NCBI GenBank assembly: GCA_937914965.1
Contig: CALGIY010000223.1
Coordinates: 1 to 12,471, forward strand
Source of the DNA: an uncultured Thermoanaerobacteraceae bacterium
GTDB taxonomy: Bacteria; Bacillota; DSM-12270; Thermacetogeniales; Thermacetogeniaceae
Length of the DNA stretch: 12,471 nt
Reading direction: 5' to 3'
Shown: positions 1 to 9,055 of the stretch, piece after piece
How the letters are laid out: the number at the start of each line of letters is the position of its first letter
Numbering within the stretch: position 1 is the first letter of the stretch
Notes under the pieces: model-generated
Told to the model about the DNA's origin: nothing
Database searches by the model: none
What the model saw: the letters and a program-made list of their open reading frames with translations, nothing else
Program-made: the position numbers and the translations under genes

Positions 1-760
1 GGATGGTATCCTGGTGCCGCACCAGATCGTACGAGCGAGAAAAGCGCTTGTTGCACACGGCACCAGTCTTTGAGTTGACAACGTCACACACCCAAGGGCC
101 GTTCTTTGACAGATTTTTTTTCAGTTTGCGCGCGCGCATTGCTGCCGTGCGTTTTGATGAGGTGGTATTTAGCGAGCTTGTGTCTGTTTTCGGCACAACG
201 ACCGCTTCTTGTACCACTGGCGTCACGGCGGGGGGAGAAGTAACTATGCTGAGGTCGGCCTGAGGGAATGCGTTGGTAGTGTGGATGTGGTTATCGAACG
301 AGGCTGGTGGTTCGTAGTCACCGTCTGAGTCAAATTCTACTGAACCATCTTCCTCATCATCGTCGTCTTCAGATTCTGCTGTTGTCTTTTCTATGTAAGG
401 CTTTTCAAAACTTATCGGTGAAATGCTTTTAGAGTTGGTGTTGCTAAGACTCAGCGAATCTATCAGGTCAAGGCCGTACGGCTCGTCAAAGTAGTGGATA
501 ATTGGGGACCGTGTATGCGTATAACTAGGCTCTTCTATGCTGTTGTCAAAATAATCTGGTTGGGTGTTTATACTCCCCAGATTAAGAGACATGTCAGATG
601 ATGAAAGTGGCTTAGTCAGATACTCGTCACCCACAGAGTTTATCAGGAACACATCGTTAGCGTCAGGTTTGTTCATCGCAGCGGGATTGGAAGACGTGTC
701 GGACATTGGCAAATAGTGTTGGTAATAGTGGGATTCAATTTGGTCAGGATAATGAGCCAT
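1..760 (-). CDS. Rpn4-like fungal C2H2 zinc-finger transcription factor, N-terminal part (runs off left edge)
   Basis: Reading the minus strand from ATG at 758-760 gives 253 codons with no stop up to the window edge. The protein is rich in Ser, Asn, Asp and Tyr. It has an acidic run at residues 129-150 and a basic, NLS-like stretch at 203-219. From 223 it enters a finger: Trp223, Cys225, Cys236 (an unusually wide Cys-Cys gap), then FSRSYDLVRHQDTI with His249. The wide Cys pair followed by FSR-YDL-RHQDTI is what I recall from the first finger of fungal Rpn4, which activates proteasome genes in the nucleus. The second finger would lie beyond the edge. The conserved Leu of YDL is encoded by CTG, which argues against a CTG-Ser yeast. 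No intron or bacterial ribosome site is visible. The fungal origin is strong; the exact Rpn4 orthology is an inference from one finger. Confidence 0.8.
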   Translation of the reverse strand, partial: MAHYPDQIESHYYQHYLPMSDTSSNPAAMNKPDANDVFLINSVGDEYLTKPLSSSDMSLNLGSINTQPDYFDNSIEEPSYTHTRSPIIHYFDEPYGLDLIDSLSLSNTNSKSISPISFEKPYIEKTTAESEDDDDEEDGSVEFDSDGDYEPPASFDNHIHTTNAFPQADLSIVTSPPAVTPVVQEAVVVPKTDTSSLNTTSSKRTAAMRARKLKKNLSKNGPWVCDVVNSKTGAVCNKRFSRSYDLVRHQDTI

Positions 761-891
761 GAAGTAGATGAGATCGGTCTCGTTGTTTGTAGTTGAAGAG
801 TGTTAAGCGTCCAAAATGATGAATAATGCAAATGAGGTTGATTCTTTGAAGAATGCTTGAGCGTTTATATGCTTGTGTTAATTTTTTTTTT
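761..891 (-). promoter_or_regulatory. Probable yeast-type promoter and 5' leader of the Rpn4-like gene
   Basis: Read on the minus strand, the leader just before the ATG is CA-rich and has no Shine-Dalgarno. A TATAAA box lies at 864-869, about 104 bases upstream of the ATG. A ten-base poly(dA:dT) tract lies at 882-891. A perfect 6-bp inverted repeat (ATTCTT-TG-AAGAAT, 841-854) sits between the TATA box and the gene. It resembles a heat-shock element but has the wrong spacing. This layout fits a budding-yeast promoter; the individual sites are guesses. Confidence 0.45.
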
Positions 892-1274
892 CTCTTGAAA
901 TCAGTTGTTGATAAATAGATAAAAAATAATAAATAAAAAAATTAAAATATTTTGATTAAAAAGAAGGACTTTCTATTTCTGCGTAGAATAACTATTATAA
1001 AAGATGGTACACCAAATAGAGCAATAGTCTTCATAAAGGTATACAAAGTAGTTGCGCAGCACTTTAAGGTAAATGATTCTGGGTGAAGAATGGACTGTAA
1101 AACGAAAAAAGAATTTTTTTTGAGCATTCTTGGTATACCAATTGGCACTATTAAGAACAATATGGAACACCATATAGACAGCAGGTAATGAAACAAGATT
1201 CCAAATCAGAAAAAACAAAGAGCAGCAGCTAAAATCGCAGCAACTGATGTCTGTAACCGTGAAAAACTCTTCCA
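892..1274. other. AT-rich non-coding stretch that contains the probable eukaryote-bacterium join
   Basis: I see no convincing gene here. Two overlapping minus-strand open frames (about 80 codons, 942-1218) are low-complexity by-products of AT richness and have no ribosome site. Base composition changes near 1240 from very AT-rich to the balanced composition of the bacterial genes. There are short perfect palindromes: TTGGTATACCAA at 1130-1141 and a hairpin ATATGG-AACA-CCATAT at 1160-1175. No bacterial promoter for the downstream operon can be recognised, as expected if the true upstream DNA of that operon has been replaced. Confidence 0.5.
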
Positions 1275-1280
1275 GGGAGG
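1275..1280 (+). promoter_or_regulatory. Shine-Dalgarno that sets the AAA ATPase start at GTG 1289
   Basis: GGGAGG at 1275-1280 is followed after 8 bases by an in-frame GTG at 1289. The upstream in-frame ATG at 1247 has no purine-rich site before it. This site would fall inside the coding frame if 1247 were used, so 1289 is the better start. Confidence 0.75.
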
Positions 1281-1288
1281 TTAATCAG

Positions 1289-3484
1289 GTGAGCAGGAGT
1301 CAGGATGCCGTGAAACTACAAGTGACCGAGGGTATGGTATCAGATGCCCGCAAGGGAATTGTTAGGGTCTTAGCCGATGTCATGGGAGAACTAGGGCTGA
1401 ATTCGGGAGATGTTGTTGCGATAGATGGAAAACGCCAGACATTGGCCCGGGTGCTTCCTGCTTTCTCAGATGACTGTCCTGTAGGGTCGATCCAGACCGA
1501 TGGCGTACTGCGGCAAAACGCCGGGGTAGGTATTGGTGAGGAAGTAACATTGATGCCGACCACCTGGGAAAGGGCACGGAATATTGTTTTGGCACCTGCT
1601 GTAGCAGGTTGGATTCCTTCAGATGACATGGAGATTGCTCACCTGAAACAGAAAATGATCGGTCTTCCGATAAGAGTGGAAGATTTGGTCACGCTCCCTC
1701 TCTTTAGCGGAAACGAAGAAGCCTTTGTGGTAGAAGGTGTGCTCCCGAAGGGGAATGTGATTATTGGCAAGGACACCGCTGTGCACTTTAAAGGCAGCGA
1801 GGGTTCTGACAACCTAGGTAGATCTGTCAGATACGAAGATGTTGGTGGACTTGCAAAAGAGGTACAGAAGATACGTGAGATTGTAGAACTACCTTTGAAA
1901 CACCCCCGCCTGTTCCGTATGCTGGGGATAGATGCCCCGAAAGGGATACTCCTCTATGGTTCTCCGGGAACAGGTAAGACCCTCATTGCGAAAGCAGTTG
2001 CCAGCGAAACCCAGACCTACTTTATTCATGTCGATGGTCCTGAAATCATGCATAAGTATTACGGAGAAAGTGAAGCCCGCTTGCGTCAGGTGTTTGATGA
2101 GGCGCGTAAAAAAGCACCGAGCATCGTCTTCCTTGATGAACTGGATGCCATAGCACCTAAGCGTACCGAGGTACACGGGGATGTGGAGAAACGGGTAGTC
2201 GCCCAACTGCTGGCGTTGATGGATGGCTTGGAGTCCCGGGGTAATGTAGTGGTCCTTGCTGCTACCAATGTTCCTGACCTGGTGGATCCAGCTCTCAGAA
2301 GGCCAGGACGTTTTGACCGAGAGATTTGCATCAATGTTCCGGACCAAAAAGGACGCCTGGAGATCTTGCGTATCCATACCAGGGGGATAACCCTGGCTGG
2401 GGGTGTTTCCCTGGAGCACCTAGCTGCCGTGACCCATGGATTTGTGGGTGCCGACCTGGCGGCTCTCTGCAGGGAGGCGGGGATGTATGCCTTAAGGCGT
2501 GTTTTGGCTGATTATCGGTTTGGGAGCGATGAACCGACAGGATTACATCTTGAAGTAACCTCTCAGGATTTTTCAGATGCTCTGACAGATGTGGAGCCCT
2601 CTGCTACCAGGGAGTTTTCCATGGAGATCCCTACTGTGAACTGGGATGACGTGGGGGGGCTCGAAGAGATCAAGGATCAACTGCAGGCTCTTGTGGAGTG
2701 GCCGCTTATATATCCCGATTTGTACAACCATTTCCGTCTGCAGGCACCCAAGGGAATTATGCTATCTGGTTCCCCAGGAACAGGAAAAACACTGATGGCC
2801 AAAGCACTAGCACGGGAGAGCAGGTTGAACTTCATACCTGTCAACACCCCCTTATTATTCTCCCATTGGATGGGGGAAACCGAAAAGGCCTTACATGAAG
2901 TTTTTAAGAAAGCAAGGCAGGCTTCCCCCAGTATACTTTTCTTTGATGAAATTGATGCCTTGGCACCAACACGCCAGGGAGGGGAGAAGTCAGTAACCAG
3001 CAGGCTGGTCAGCCAATTTTTGATGGAACTAGATGGTCTTGAGGAATTAAAGGAAGTTGTTGTTCTAGCCGCAACTAACCGTATTGACATGATTGACCCC
3101 GCCCTTTTGCGCACAGGAAGGTTTGACCTCGTTTTGGAATTCCCTCTTCCGGATCTTAATGCCCGGCTTCAGATCTTAAAGGTTCATTTGAAGGACAGGC
3201 CGCTTTCTAGAGATATCGATTTGAATATAATTGCCGGGGGTACACATGGGCTAGTGGGGTCAGAATTGCAGGCTATTGCTGATAGAGCGGCATTCACCTC
3301 CATGATGGAGGTAGTCAGAACTGGCCAACTGGAAAAAGGCGGTGACTGGCGCATCGAGCAGAGTCATCTCCTCCGAGCGATGGAGAGTGTTCTGCAGGAT
3401 AAAACTGAGCAACAATCGAGTAGAAAGGCGCCATCAACTGCTTATGCAATTAATAAAAAGGCTATCACTTTAGGGGGTGATTGA
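1289..3484 (+). CDS. CDC48/VAT-type tandem AAA+ ATPase
   Basis: The 731-residue protein has the layout of CDC48/p97/VAT unfoldases, hexameric motors that pull proteins apart with ATP. Residues about 8-175 form the N-terminal substrate and adaptor region (double-psi barrel type). D1 has Walker A GSPGTGKT at 224-231, pore loop KYYGESE, Walker B IVFLDELD at 279-286 and arginine-finger region RRPGRFDR at 337-344. D2 has Walker A GSPGTGKT at 494-501, Walker B ILFFDEID at 549-556 and LRTGRFDL at 607-614. Both P-loops have Ser where most CDC48 proteins have GPPGTGKT. The C-terminus ends in TLGGD, so there is no proteasome-docking HbYX tail. Length is close to archaeal VAT. An in-frame ATG at 1247 would add 14 residues but lacks a ribosome site. 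The stop overlaps the next start by one base, so it is co-translated with the oxalate operon. Its substrate is unknown; help in assembling or turning over the iron-sulfur oxidoreductase is speculation. Confidence 0.93.
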   Translation: MSRSQDAVKLQVTEGMVSDARKGIVRVLADVMGELGLNSGDVVAIDGKRQTLARVLPAFSDDCPVGSIQTDGVLRQNAGVGIGEEVTLMPTTWERARNIVLAPAVAGWIPSDDMEIAHLKQKMIGLPIRVEDLVTLPLFSGNEEAFVVEGVLPKGNVIIGKDTAVHFKGSEGSDNLGRSVRYEDVGGLAKEVQKIREIVELPLKHPRLFRMLGIDAPKGILLYGSPGTGKTLIAKAVASETQTYFIHVDGPEIMHKYYGESEARLRQVFDEARKKAPSIVFLDELDAIAPKRTEVHGDVEKRVVAQLLALMDGLESRGNVVVLAATNVPDLVDPALRRPGRFDREICINVPDQKGRLEILRIHTRGITLAGGVSLEHLAAVTHGFVGADLAALCREAGMYALRRVLADYRFGSDEPTGLHLEVTSQDFSDALTDVEPSATREFSMEIPTVNWDDVGGLEEIKDQLQALVEWPLIYPDLYNHFRLQAPKGIMLSGSPGTGKTLMAKALARESRLNFIPVNTPLLFSHWMGETEKALHEVFKKARQASPSILFFDEIDALAPTRQGGEKSVTSRLVSQFLMELDGLEELKEVVVLAATNRIDMIDPALLRTGRFDLVLEFPLPDLNARLQILKVHLKDRPLSRDIDLNIIAGGTHGLVGSELQAIADRAAFTSMMEVVRTGQLEKGGDWRIEQSHLLRAMESVLQDKTEQQSSRKAPSTAYAINKKAITLGGD

Positions 3485-3573
3485 TGAACAGGAGTGACGT
3501 AGTAAAAAAAATGAGGTCCCCATTAAGAGAAATTAAGAGAATCCGTAGTTCATTGAAAGGAGGAAAGAATTAA
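3484..3573 (+). CDS. Candidate 29-residue basic micro-protein between the AAA ATPase and oxalate oxidoreductase genes
   Basis: The ATG overlaps the ATPase stop (TGATG, 3482-3486), and the TAA overlaps the next ATG (TAATG, 3571-3575). A strong Shine-Dalgarno, GGGGGTGAT at 3473-3481, precedes it. The product starts MNRSDVVKKMRSPLREIKRI and ends SSLKGGKN. It has ten Lys or Arg, two acidic residues and no Cys or membrane segment, and looks like a short basic amphipathic helix. I do not recognise it. The Lys-Gly-Gly codons near its end are also the Shine-Dalgarno of the following gene, so part of the sequence is fixed by that role. It could be a genuine peptide, or merely a translated linker that couples the two large genes. 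Confidence 0.45.
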   Translation: MNRSDVVKKMRSPLREIKRIRSSLKGGKN

Positions 3574-4520
3574 TGAGTGAAAATCTGTTTGCAGAACCCA
3601 ATCTAAAGCAGATCACTGTTTGGGCTCGTGGAGTGCTGCAAAATAAAGATGCCCGTGATGTCGCGGTTGCTCTGTCAGAAGCAGCGGCAATGGAGGGCGC
3701 TCATGTCCAGGCATGGGAGAACTATGTAGACCTGCCGGACAGAATCTATGTTCCGGTGCGTGCTTACGCTAAGATCAGCTCTGATCCTATTGAGAGCAGG
3801 TATGTTTTTGAGAACGAAGCCCCAGATATCGTGGTGCTAGTTGAGGAAACCATGGTCAAGGGTCTCAAGGTCCTGAAAGGTTTGAAACACGGTGGGATCC
3901 TGGTGGTAAACTCCAAACGATCCCCAGAGGAAATTATGGGGTTCCTCGAAGACAAGGGGAATCTGGGTATGGTTGTTACCGTGGATGCTAACAGCATGTC
4001 CACCGCGGTGCAGACCCTTTCTGGTGCTGAAGGAGCCACAGATGCCACCGGTATCGGACTCGGTATCTCTGCTCCCATCGCAGGTGCTGTAGTTAAGGCA
4101 TCTGGGATCGTCGACATCAAGAACCTGGGCTCAATTATTAAGAATAAAGAAGCCATGAAGAGGGGTTTTGATGAGTGTAAGGTCCTAAAGCTGGACAAGG
4201 TTGAGCCGGTGAAACCGGAACCTGAATTAACAGCGATGGATCTCTTGAAGAAGATGTCCTTTGCCGGAACCGTCAAGTCTCCTGTCTCTGAAAATACTGC
4301 GATGATTACAGGGGCATGGAAGACCAGGCGCCCGCTGCTGGATGAAGAAAAGTGTACTGAATGTTCCACTTGCTGGATTTACTGTCCAGACGCTTGCATT
4401 ACCCGGAGCGAAGATGGTATGAAATTTAACCTCAAGTACTGCAAGGGCTGCGCCCTATGTGAAGCAGTATGCCCGAGTGATGCCATAGCTATGGTTCCGG
4501 AACTTGACTACAAGGATTAA
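3573..4520 (+). CDS. Oxalate oxidoreductase gamma-delta fusion subunit (ferredoxin-type)
   Basis: This 315-residue protein joins the gamma domain of 2-oxoacid:ferredoxin oxidoreductases (about 10-200) to a delta-type ferredoxin domain (about 230-315). The second domain has two [4Fe-4S] motifs: Cys261/264/267/271 followed by Pro, and Cys290/293/296/300 followed by Pro. These clusters carry electrons from the active-site cluster in the beta subunit out to soluble ferredoxin. A gamma-delta fusion of this length is what I recall for Moorella thermoacetica oxalate oxidoreductase. The start has AAAGGAGG at 3556-3563 and lies 22 bases before the alpha start in the same operon. The gamma-domain family alone would also fit pyruvate or other 2-oxoacid enzymes; the oxalate call rests mainly on the alpha subunit. 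Confidence 0.9.
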   Translation: MSENLFAEPNLKQITVWARGVLQNKDARDVAVALSEAAAMEGAHVQAWENYVDLPDRIYVPVRAYAKISSDPIESRYVFENEAPDIVVLVEETMVKGLKVLKGLKHGGILVVNSKRSPEEIMGFLEDKGNLGMVVTVDANSMSTAVQTLSGAEGATDATGIGLGISAPIAGAVVKASGIVDIKNLGSIIKNKEAMKRGFDECKVLKLDKVEPVKPEPELTAMDLLKKMSFAGTVKSPVSENTAMITGAWKTRRPLLDEEKCTECSTCWIYCPDACITRSEDGMKFNLKYCKGCALCEAVCPSDAIAMVPELDYKD

Positions 4521-4528
4521 TTAACCTT

Positions 4529-4537
4529 AGGAGGTGA
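4529..4537 (+). promoter_or_regulatory. Near-perfect Shine-Dalgarno of the alpha subunit
   Basis: AGGAGGTGA at 4529-4537 directs the ATG at 4543. An in-frame GTG at 4534 lies inside this site and so cannot be the start. Confidence 0.85.
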
Positions 4538-4542
4538 AAATA

Positions 4543-6704
<2,162 letters not shown>

Positions 6705-6714
6705 AATAACAAAT

Positions 6715-6744
6715 ACCCTGGGTGTGATTATTCACACCCAGGGT
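6715..6744 (+). terminator. Strong hairpin terminator after the oxalate oxidoreductase operon
   Basis: A perfect 13-bp stem (ACCCTGGGTGTGA at 6715-6727 and its complement at 6732-6744) closes on the four-base loop TTAT, 10 bases after the beta-subunit stop. The following bases are TTATTATAACATT rather than a pure T run, so release may be less than complete. Confidence 0.8.
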
Positions 6745-7097
6745 TATTATAACATTATTCACCACTATATGTGAAGCTATACATATATCAGTTTGCACAG
6801 TAATCCTGCCTAAAATCCTACGTAATTATCACACCACACTTACCACTATCTCCAAACATCTACATCTGTTGAGCGATATTTGACAGTCAATTTGATAGTG
6901 AAGGTTATATGTCGTAAGGATATAACGAGGAGAATTCGCCAAATATCTTAATATACTTATTAAAAAGCAGCAAATGTATCTTCCGACATTAATAATAACA
7001 AAAACCGCACGGATTCCTCATTATACCCGTCTACTTTTTGACCGTAAAGGCAGTATAAATGTAGCTGCTTCAAAAAACGGCTGTATGCGCGGCATAA
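6745..7097. other. Leader region before the permease: no gene recognised, possible promoter and operator
   Basis: No credible gene is seen; a 66-codon plus-strand frame (6974-7174) has no ribosome site and no recognisable features. TTGACA at 6880-6885 is a consensus -35 box, and it lies in the inverted repeat TTGAC-A-GTCAA (6880-6890), which could be an operator. No good -10 follows at 17 bases: TTATAT (6905-6910) is at 19, and TATAAC (6921-6926) is too far. GATATTTG near 6875 is complementary to CAAATATC near 6940. A promoter for the permease is expected here, but its exact place is uncertain. Confidence 0.3.
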
Positions 7098-7134
7098 AAA
7101 GACGTCAGAAGGTTCAATCTGACCTTTCGTTTTT
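7098..7134 (+). terminator. Possible attenuator hairpin just before the permease ribosome site
   Basis: GTCAGA (7104-7109) pairs with TCTGAC (7118-7123) around an 8-base loop. AAAG (7098-7101) can add four pairs with CTTT (7124-7127), leaving AC unpaired on one side. A short T-rich run (CGTTTTT, 7128-7134) follows, then the Shine-Dalgarno. This resembles a weak intrinsic terminator in a leader and could regulate the permease. I see no obvious competing antiterminator. Confidence 0.35.
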
Positions 7135-7140
7135 GAAGAA

Positions 7141-7145
7141 GGAGG
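7141..7145 (+). promoter_or_regulatory. Shine-Dalgarno serving overlapping starts ATG 7151 and GTG 7153
   Basis: GGAGG at 7141-7145 lies 7 bases from the permease GTG (7153) and 5 bases from an ATG at 7151. The two starts overlap as ATGTG. The ATG frame encodes only MCQVYQN before a TAA at 7172-7174, so ribosomes choosing it would not make the permease. Confidence 0.6.
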
Positions 7146-7152
7146 GATACAT

Positions 7153-8745
7153 GTGCCAGGTCTACCAGAACTAACAGTAGGGCGATGGCTAATTGCCTGG
7201 CTTCCTATCATTTTAGTACTGGGATTAATGATGGGGTTACGTTGGAGTGGAGGCAAATCTGGGGCAGCGGCCTGGGTCGCCTCTTTGCTAGTGGGCGGAT
7301 ATTTTTTTGGGGGAAATTTAACTACTTTAGCTTCAGGTACAATCAAAGGCTTGTGGACAACAGTTTTTGTATTGTACATCATCTGGGGTGCCATGACTCT
7401 GTACAATGTTGTGGATGTTACCGGAAGTTTTAAGGTAATAGCATCCACTTTTACTCGATTAACGCATGGTAACAAAATGTTACAATTACTGGTTTTGGGT
7501 TGGGCTTTTCCTTCTTTTATTCAAGGCGTTTGTGGCTTTGGGGTACCGGTAGCTGTAGGTGCACCGCTGCTGGTGGGGTTAGGTTTTAATCCGATTCTGG
7601 CAGTTGTAACGGCTTTGATTGGTCACTCGTGGTCAGTAACTTTTGGTTCATTAGGTTCTTCTTTTTCAGTTCTGGTTCGTTTAACCGATTTGGATCCAGT
7701 CAGATTAGCAACTTTTGCGGCTCTTTTCTTGGGTATTTGTTGTTTAATGGTTGGATTCTGTATTGCACATTATTACAAGGGTTGGAAAGGTGTCAAAGAA
7801 GCTACACCAGCTGTATTGATTATTGGTTTAACAATGGCCTTAGTTTTAATCATTATGGCCAACTTTATCACTCCTTATGTTGCTTCTTTCACGGCAGGCA
7901 TGTGTGGGCTAGTGGTTGGTGGGTTAGTAGTAACGAAACTTAAATGCTACAGGAAAGAAGATGGAGATGAAGTTGAGCAGGAAGATGAGCCGTTTAGTTT
8001 TACTACAGCGTTCTCTGCTTATTTCATTTTGATCGGCGTAGTATTTGTTATTTACTTAATTGGTCCACTGAAATCTTGTTTAGCCGGGTTATGGGCTGTA
8101 GGACTGCCTTTTCCCGAGACGCAAACAGTCTTTGGTTACTTAAATGAAGCAGCAGATAAATATTCGGCAATCAAGATGTTCACTGCCCCTGGTACTTTAA
8201 TTTTCCTGTCAGCCTTTTTGGCTTACTTGTTTTATCGTTCGAAGAACCTTTGGCCAGAGGGCGGCGGTAAAATGGTGGGCAGCAGGGTGGTCAAGCAGGC
8301 TATTGGTGCTACGGTGACAGTCATGACCATGAGTATGATGGCAGTTGTCATGATGGAATCAGGGATGACCAGTTACCTGGCTCATGGTATGGCAAATTAT
8401 ACCGGCTCGGCTTATGCTGTGATTTCACCCTTTATTGGGGTGCTCGGTGCGTTTATGACCGGCAGCAATACCAACTCCAATATCTTATTTACCGGATTAC
8501 AAAATGAGGTAGCAACTTTACTTGCAATTAGTCCCTATGTGATTCTTGGATTACAGACTACCGGCGGCGCCATTGGCAATATGTTCTCTCCAATGAACGT
8601 AGCCCTTGGTACCGGTGTTACAAATACTGTTGGTCGTGAAGGTGAATGTCTAAAAGCAACAACACTTTACACCATTGTTCAGTGTTTGGTAGTTGGTATA
8701 CTGGCGTGGTTAATCCTCTATGTATTTTTCCCAGGCATATTGTAA
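7153..8745 (+). CDS. LctP-family (L-lactate/glycolate permease type) organic-acid transporter, candidate oxalate importer
   Basis: This 530-residue, very hydrophobic protein has about 12 or more membrane helices. Family signatures seen are the segment FIQGVCGFGVPVAVGAPLLV (122-141), TGSNTNSNILFTGLQ (436-450) and QTTGGAIGNMFSPMNVALG (468-486). All are typical of the LctP family (TC 2.A.14), whose known members move lactate or glycolate with protons across the inner membrane. A charged loop at about 264-280 (KCYRKEDGDEVEQEDE) lies between helices and is probably cytoplasmic. It starts at GTG 7153 with GGAGG 7 bases upstream. It lies behind the oxalate oxidoreductase terminator in its own transcription unit and is followed 15 bases later by a small membrane protein. 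Its position suggests oxalate, glyoxylate or glycolate as substrate; this is inference from context, and lactate remains possible. Confidence 0.88.
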   Translation: MPGLPELTVGRWLIAWLPIILVLGLMMGLRWSGGKSGAAAWVASLLVGGYFFGGNLTTLASGTIKGLWTTVFVLYIIWGAMTLYNVVDVTGSFKVIASTFTRLTHGNKMLQLLVLGWAFPSFIQGVCGFGVPVAVGAPLLVGLGFNPILAVVTALIGHSWSVTFGSLGSSFSVLVRLTDLDPVRLATFAALFLGICCLMVGFCIAHYYKGWKGVKEATPAVLIIGLTMALVLIIMANFITPYVASFTAGMCGLVVGGLVVTKLKCYRKEDGDEVEQEDEPFSFTTAFSAYFILIGVVFVIYLIGPLKSCLAGLWAVGLPFPETQTVFGYLNEAADKYSAIKMFTAPGTLIFLSAFLAYLFYRSKNLWPEGGGKMVGSRVVKQAIGATVTVMTMSMMAVVMMESGMTSYLAHGMANYTGSAYAVISPFIGVLGAFMTGSNTNSNILFTGLQNEVATLLAISPYVILGLQTTGGAIGNMFSPMNVALGTGVTNTVGREGECLKATTLYTIVQCLVVGILAWLILYVFFPGIL

Positions 8746-8760
8746 TTCGGGGGTGAGGAA

Positions 8761-8976
8761 ATGAGTCAAACACAGCTTCAAACAAATGCACCGCAAACAC
8801 AAACTGTGCCATTTAAAAAGAAATATAAAATTCAGGGAATGGTTACTTCTGTAATCATTATGTGGTTGGATTTTATAGTTCTTTACATTGGTTTGAATTC
8901 AGGTAATTCTACCTTAATGGCCGGGGGATTAGGGATTATGTTTGTTGCAGCAGCGATAGTTTACTATTTCTGCTAA
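8761..8976 (+). CDS. Small two-helix membrane protein paired with the LctP permease
   Basis: This 71-residue protein has a strong site GGGGGTGAGG (8749-8758) before its ATG and starts 15 bases after the permease stop, so it is very probably co-expressed. Residues 1-16 are polar and rich in Gln and Thr, and 17-25 are basic (FKKKYKIQG). Two hydrophobic helices follow at about 27-45 and 51-70, and it ends in Cys71. By the positive-inside rule the N-terminus should be cytoplasmic. I recognise no family. Small two-helix proteins encoded with secondary transporters can be accessory subunits, as YhdT is thought to be with PanF, so a similar role is possible but not shown. It also ends the transcription unit; no terminator is obvious after it. 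Confidence 0.75.
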   Translation: MSQTQLQTNAPQTQTVPFKKKYKIQGMVTSVIIMWLDFIVLYIGLNSGNSTLMAGGLGIMFVAAAIVYYFC

Positions 8977-9055
8977 ATATGCAAGCTGGTGTAACCGATA
9001 CTGGTATGACGGATGCTGATTTCGTTGTCCTTAAAAAATCAAAATAGCCCCTATG

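Noticed and set aside
3..263. 86-codon plus-strand frame at the left edge
   Set aside because: It is the shadow of the minus-strand zinc-finger gene, which covers the same bases with a far more coherent protein.
1130..1175. Palindromes TTGGTATACCAA and ATATGG-AACA-CCATAT as recombination or attachment sites
   Set aside because: Short, not repeated elsewhere in the window, and no integrase or transposase is present.
942..1218. Two overlapping minus-strand frames of about 80 codons that look like hydrophobic small proteins
   Set aside because: They lie in very AT-rich DNA behind a eukaryotic gene, have no ribosome site and show no recognisable motif; the Phe/Ile richness is a by-product of composition.
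1..3484. Functional link between Rpn4 (which controls CDC48 in yeast) and the adjacent CDC48-type ATPase
   Set aside because: The ATPase has bacterial ribosome sites and is chained to a bacterial operon, so the two genes come from different organisms; the pairing is coincidence.
6974..7174. 66-codon frame before the permease
   Set aside because: No ribosome site at its start, no motif, and it ends inside the permease; only its last seven codons, from ATG 7151, have a ribosome site.
8979..9047. 22-codon frame after the small membrane protein (begins MQAGVTDTGM)
   Set aside because: No Shine-Dalgarno before its ATG and no recognisable feature; likely chance.
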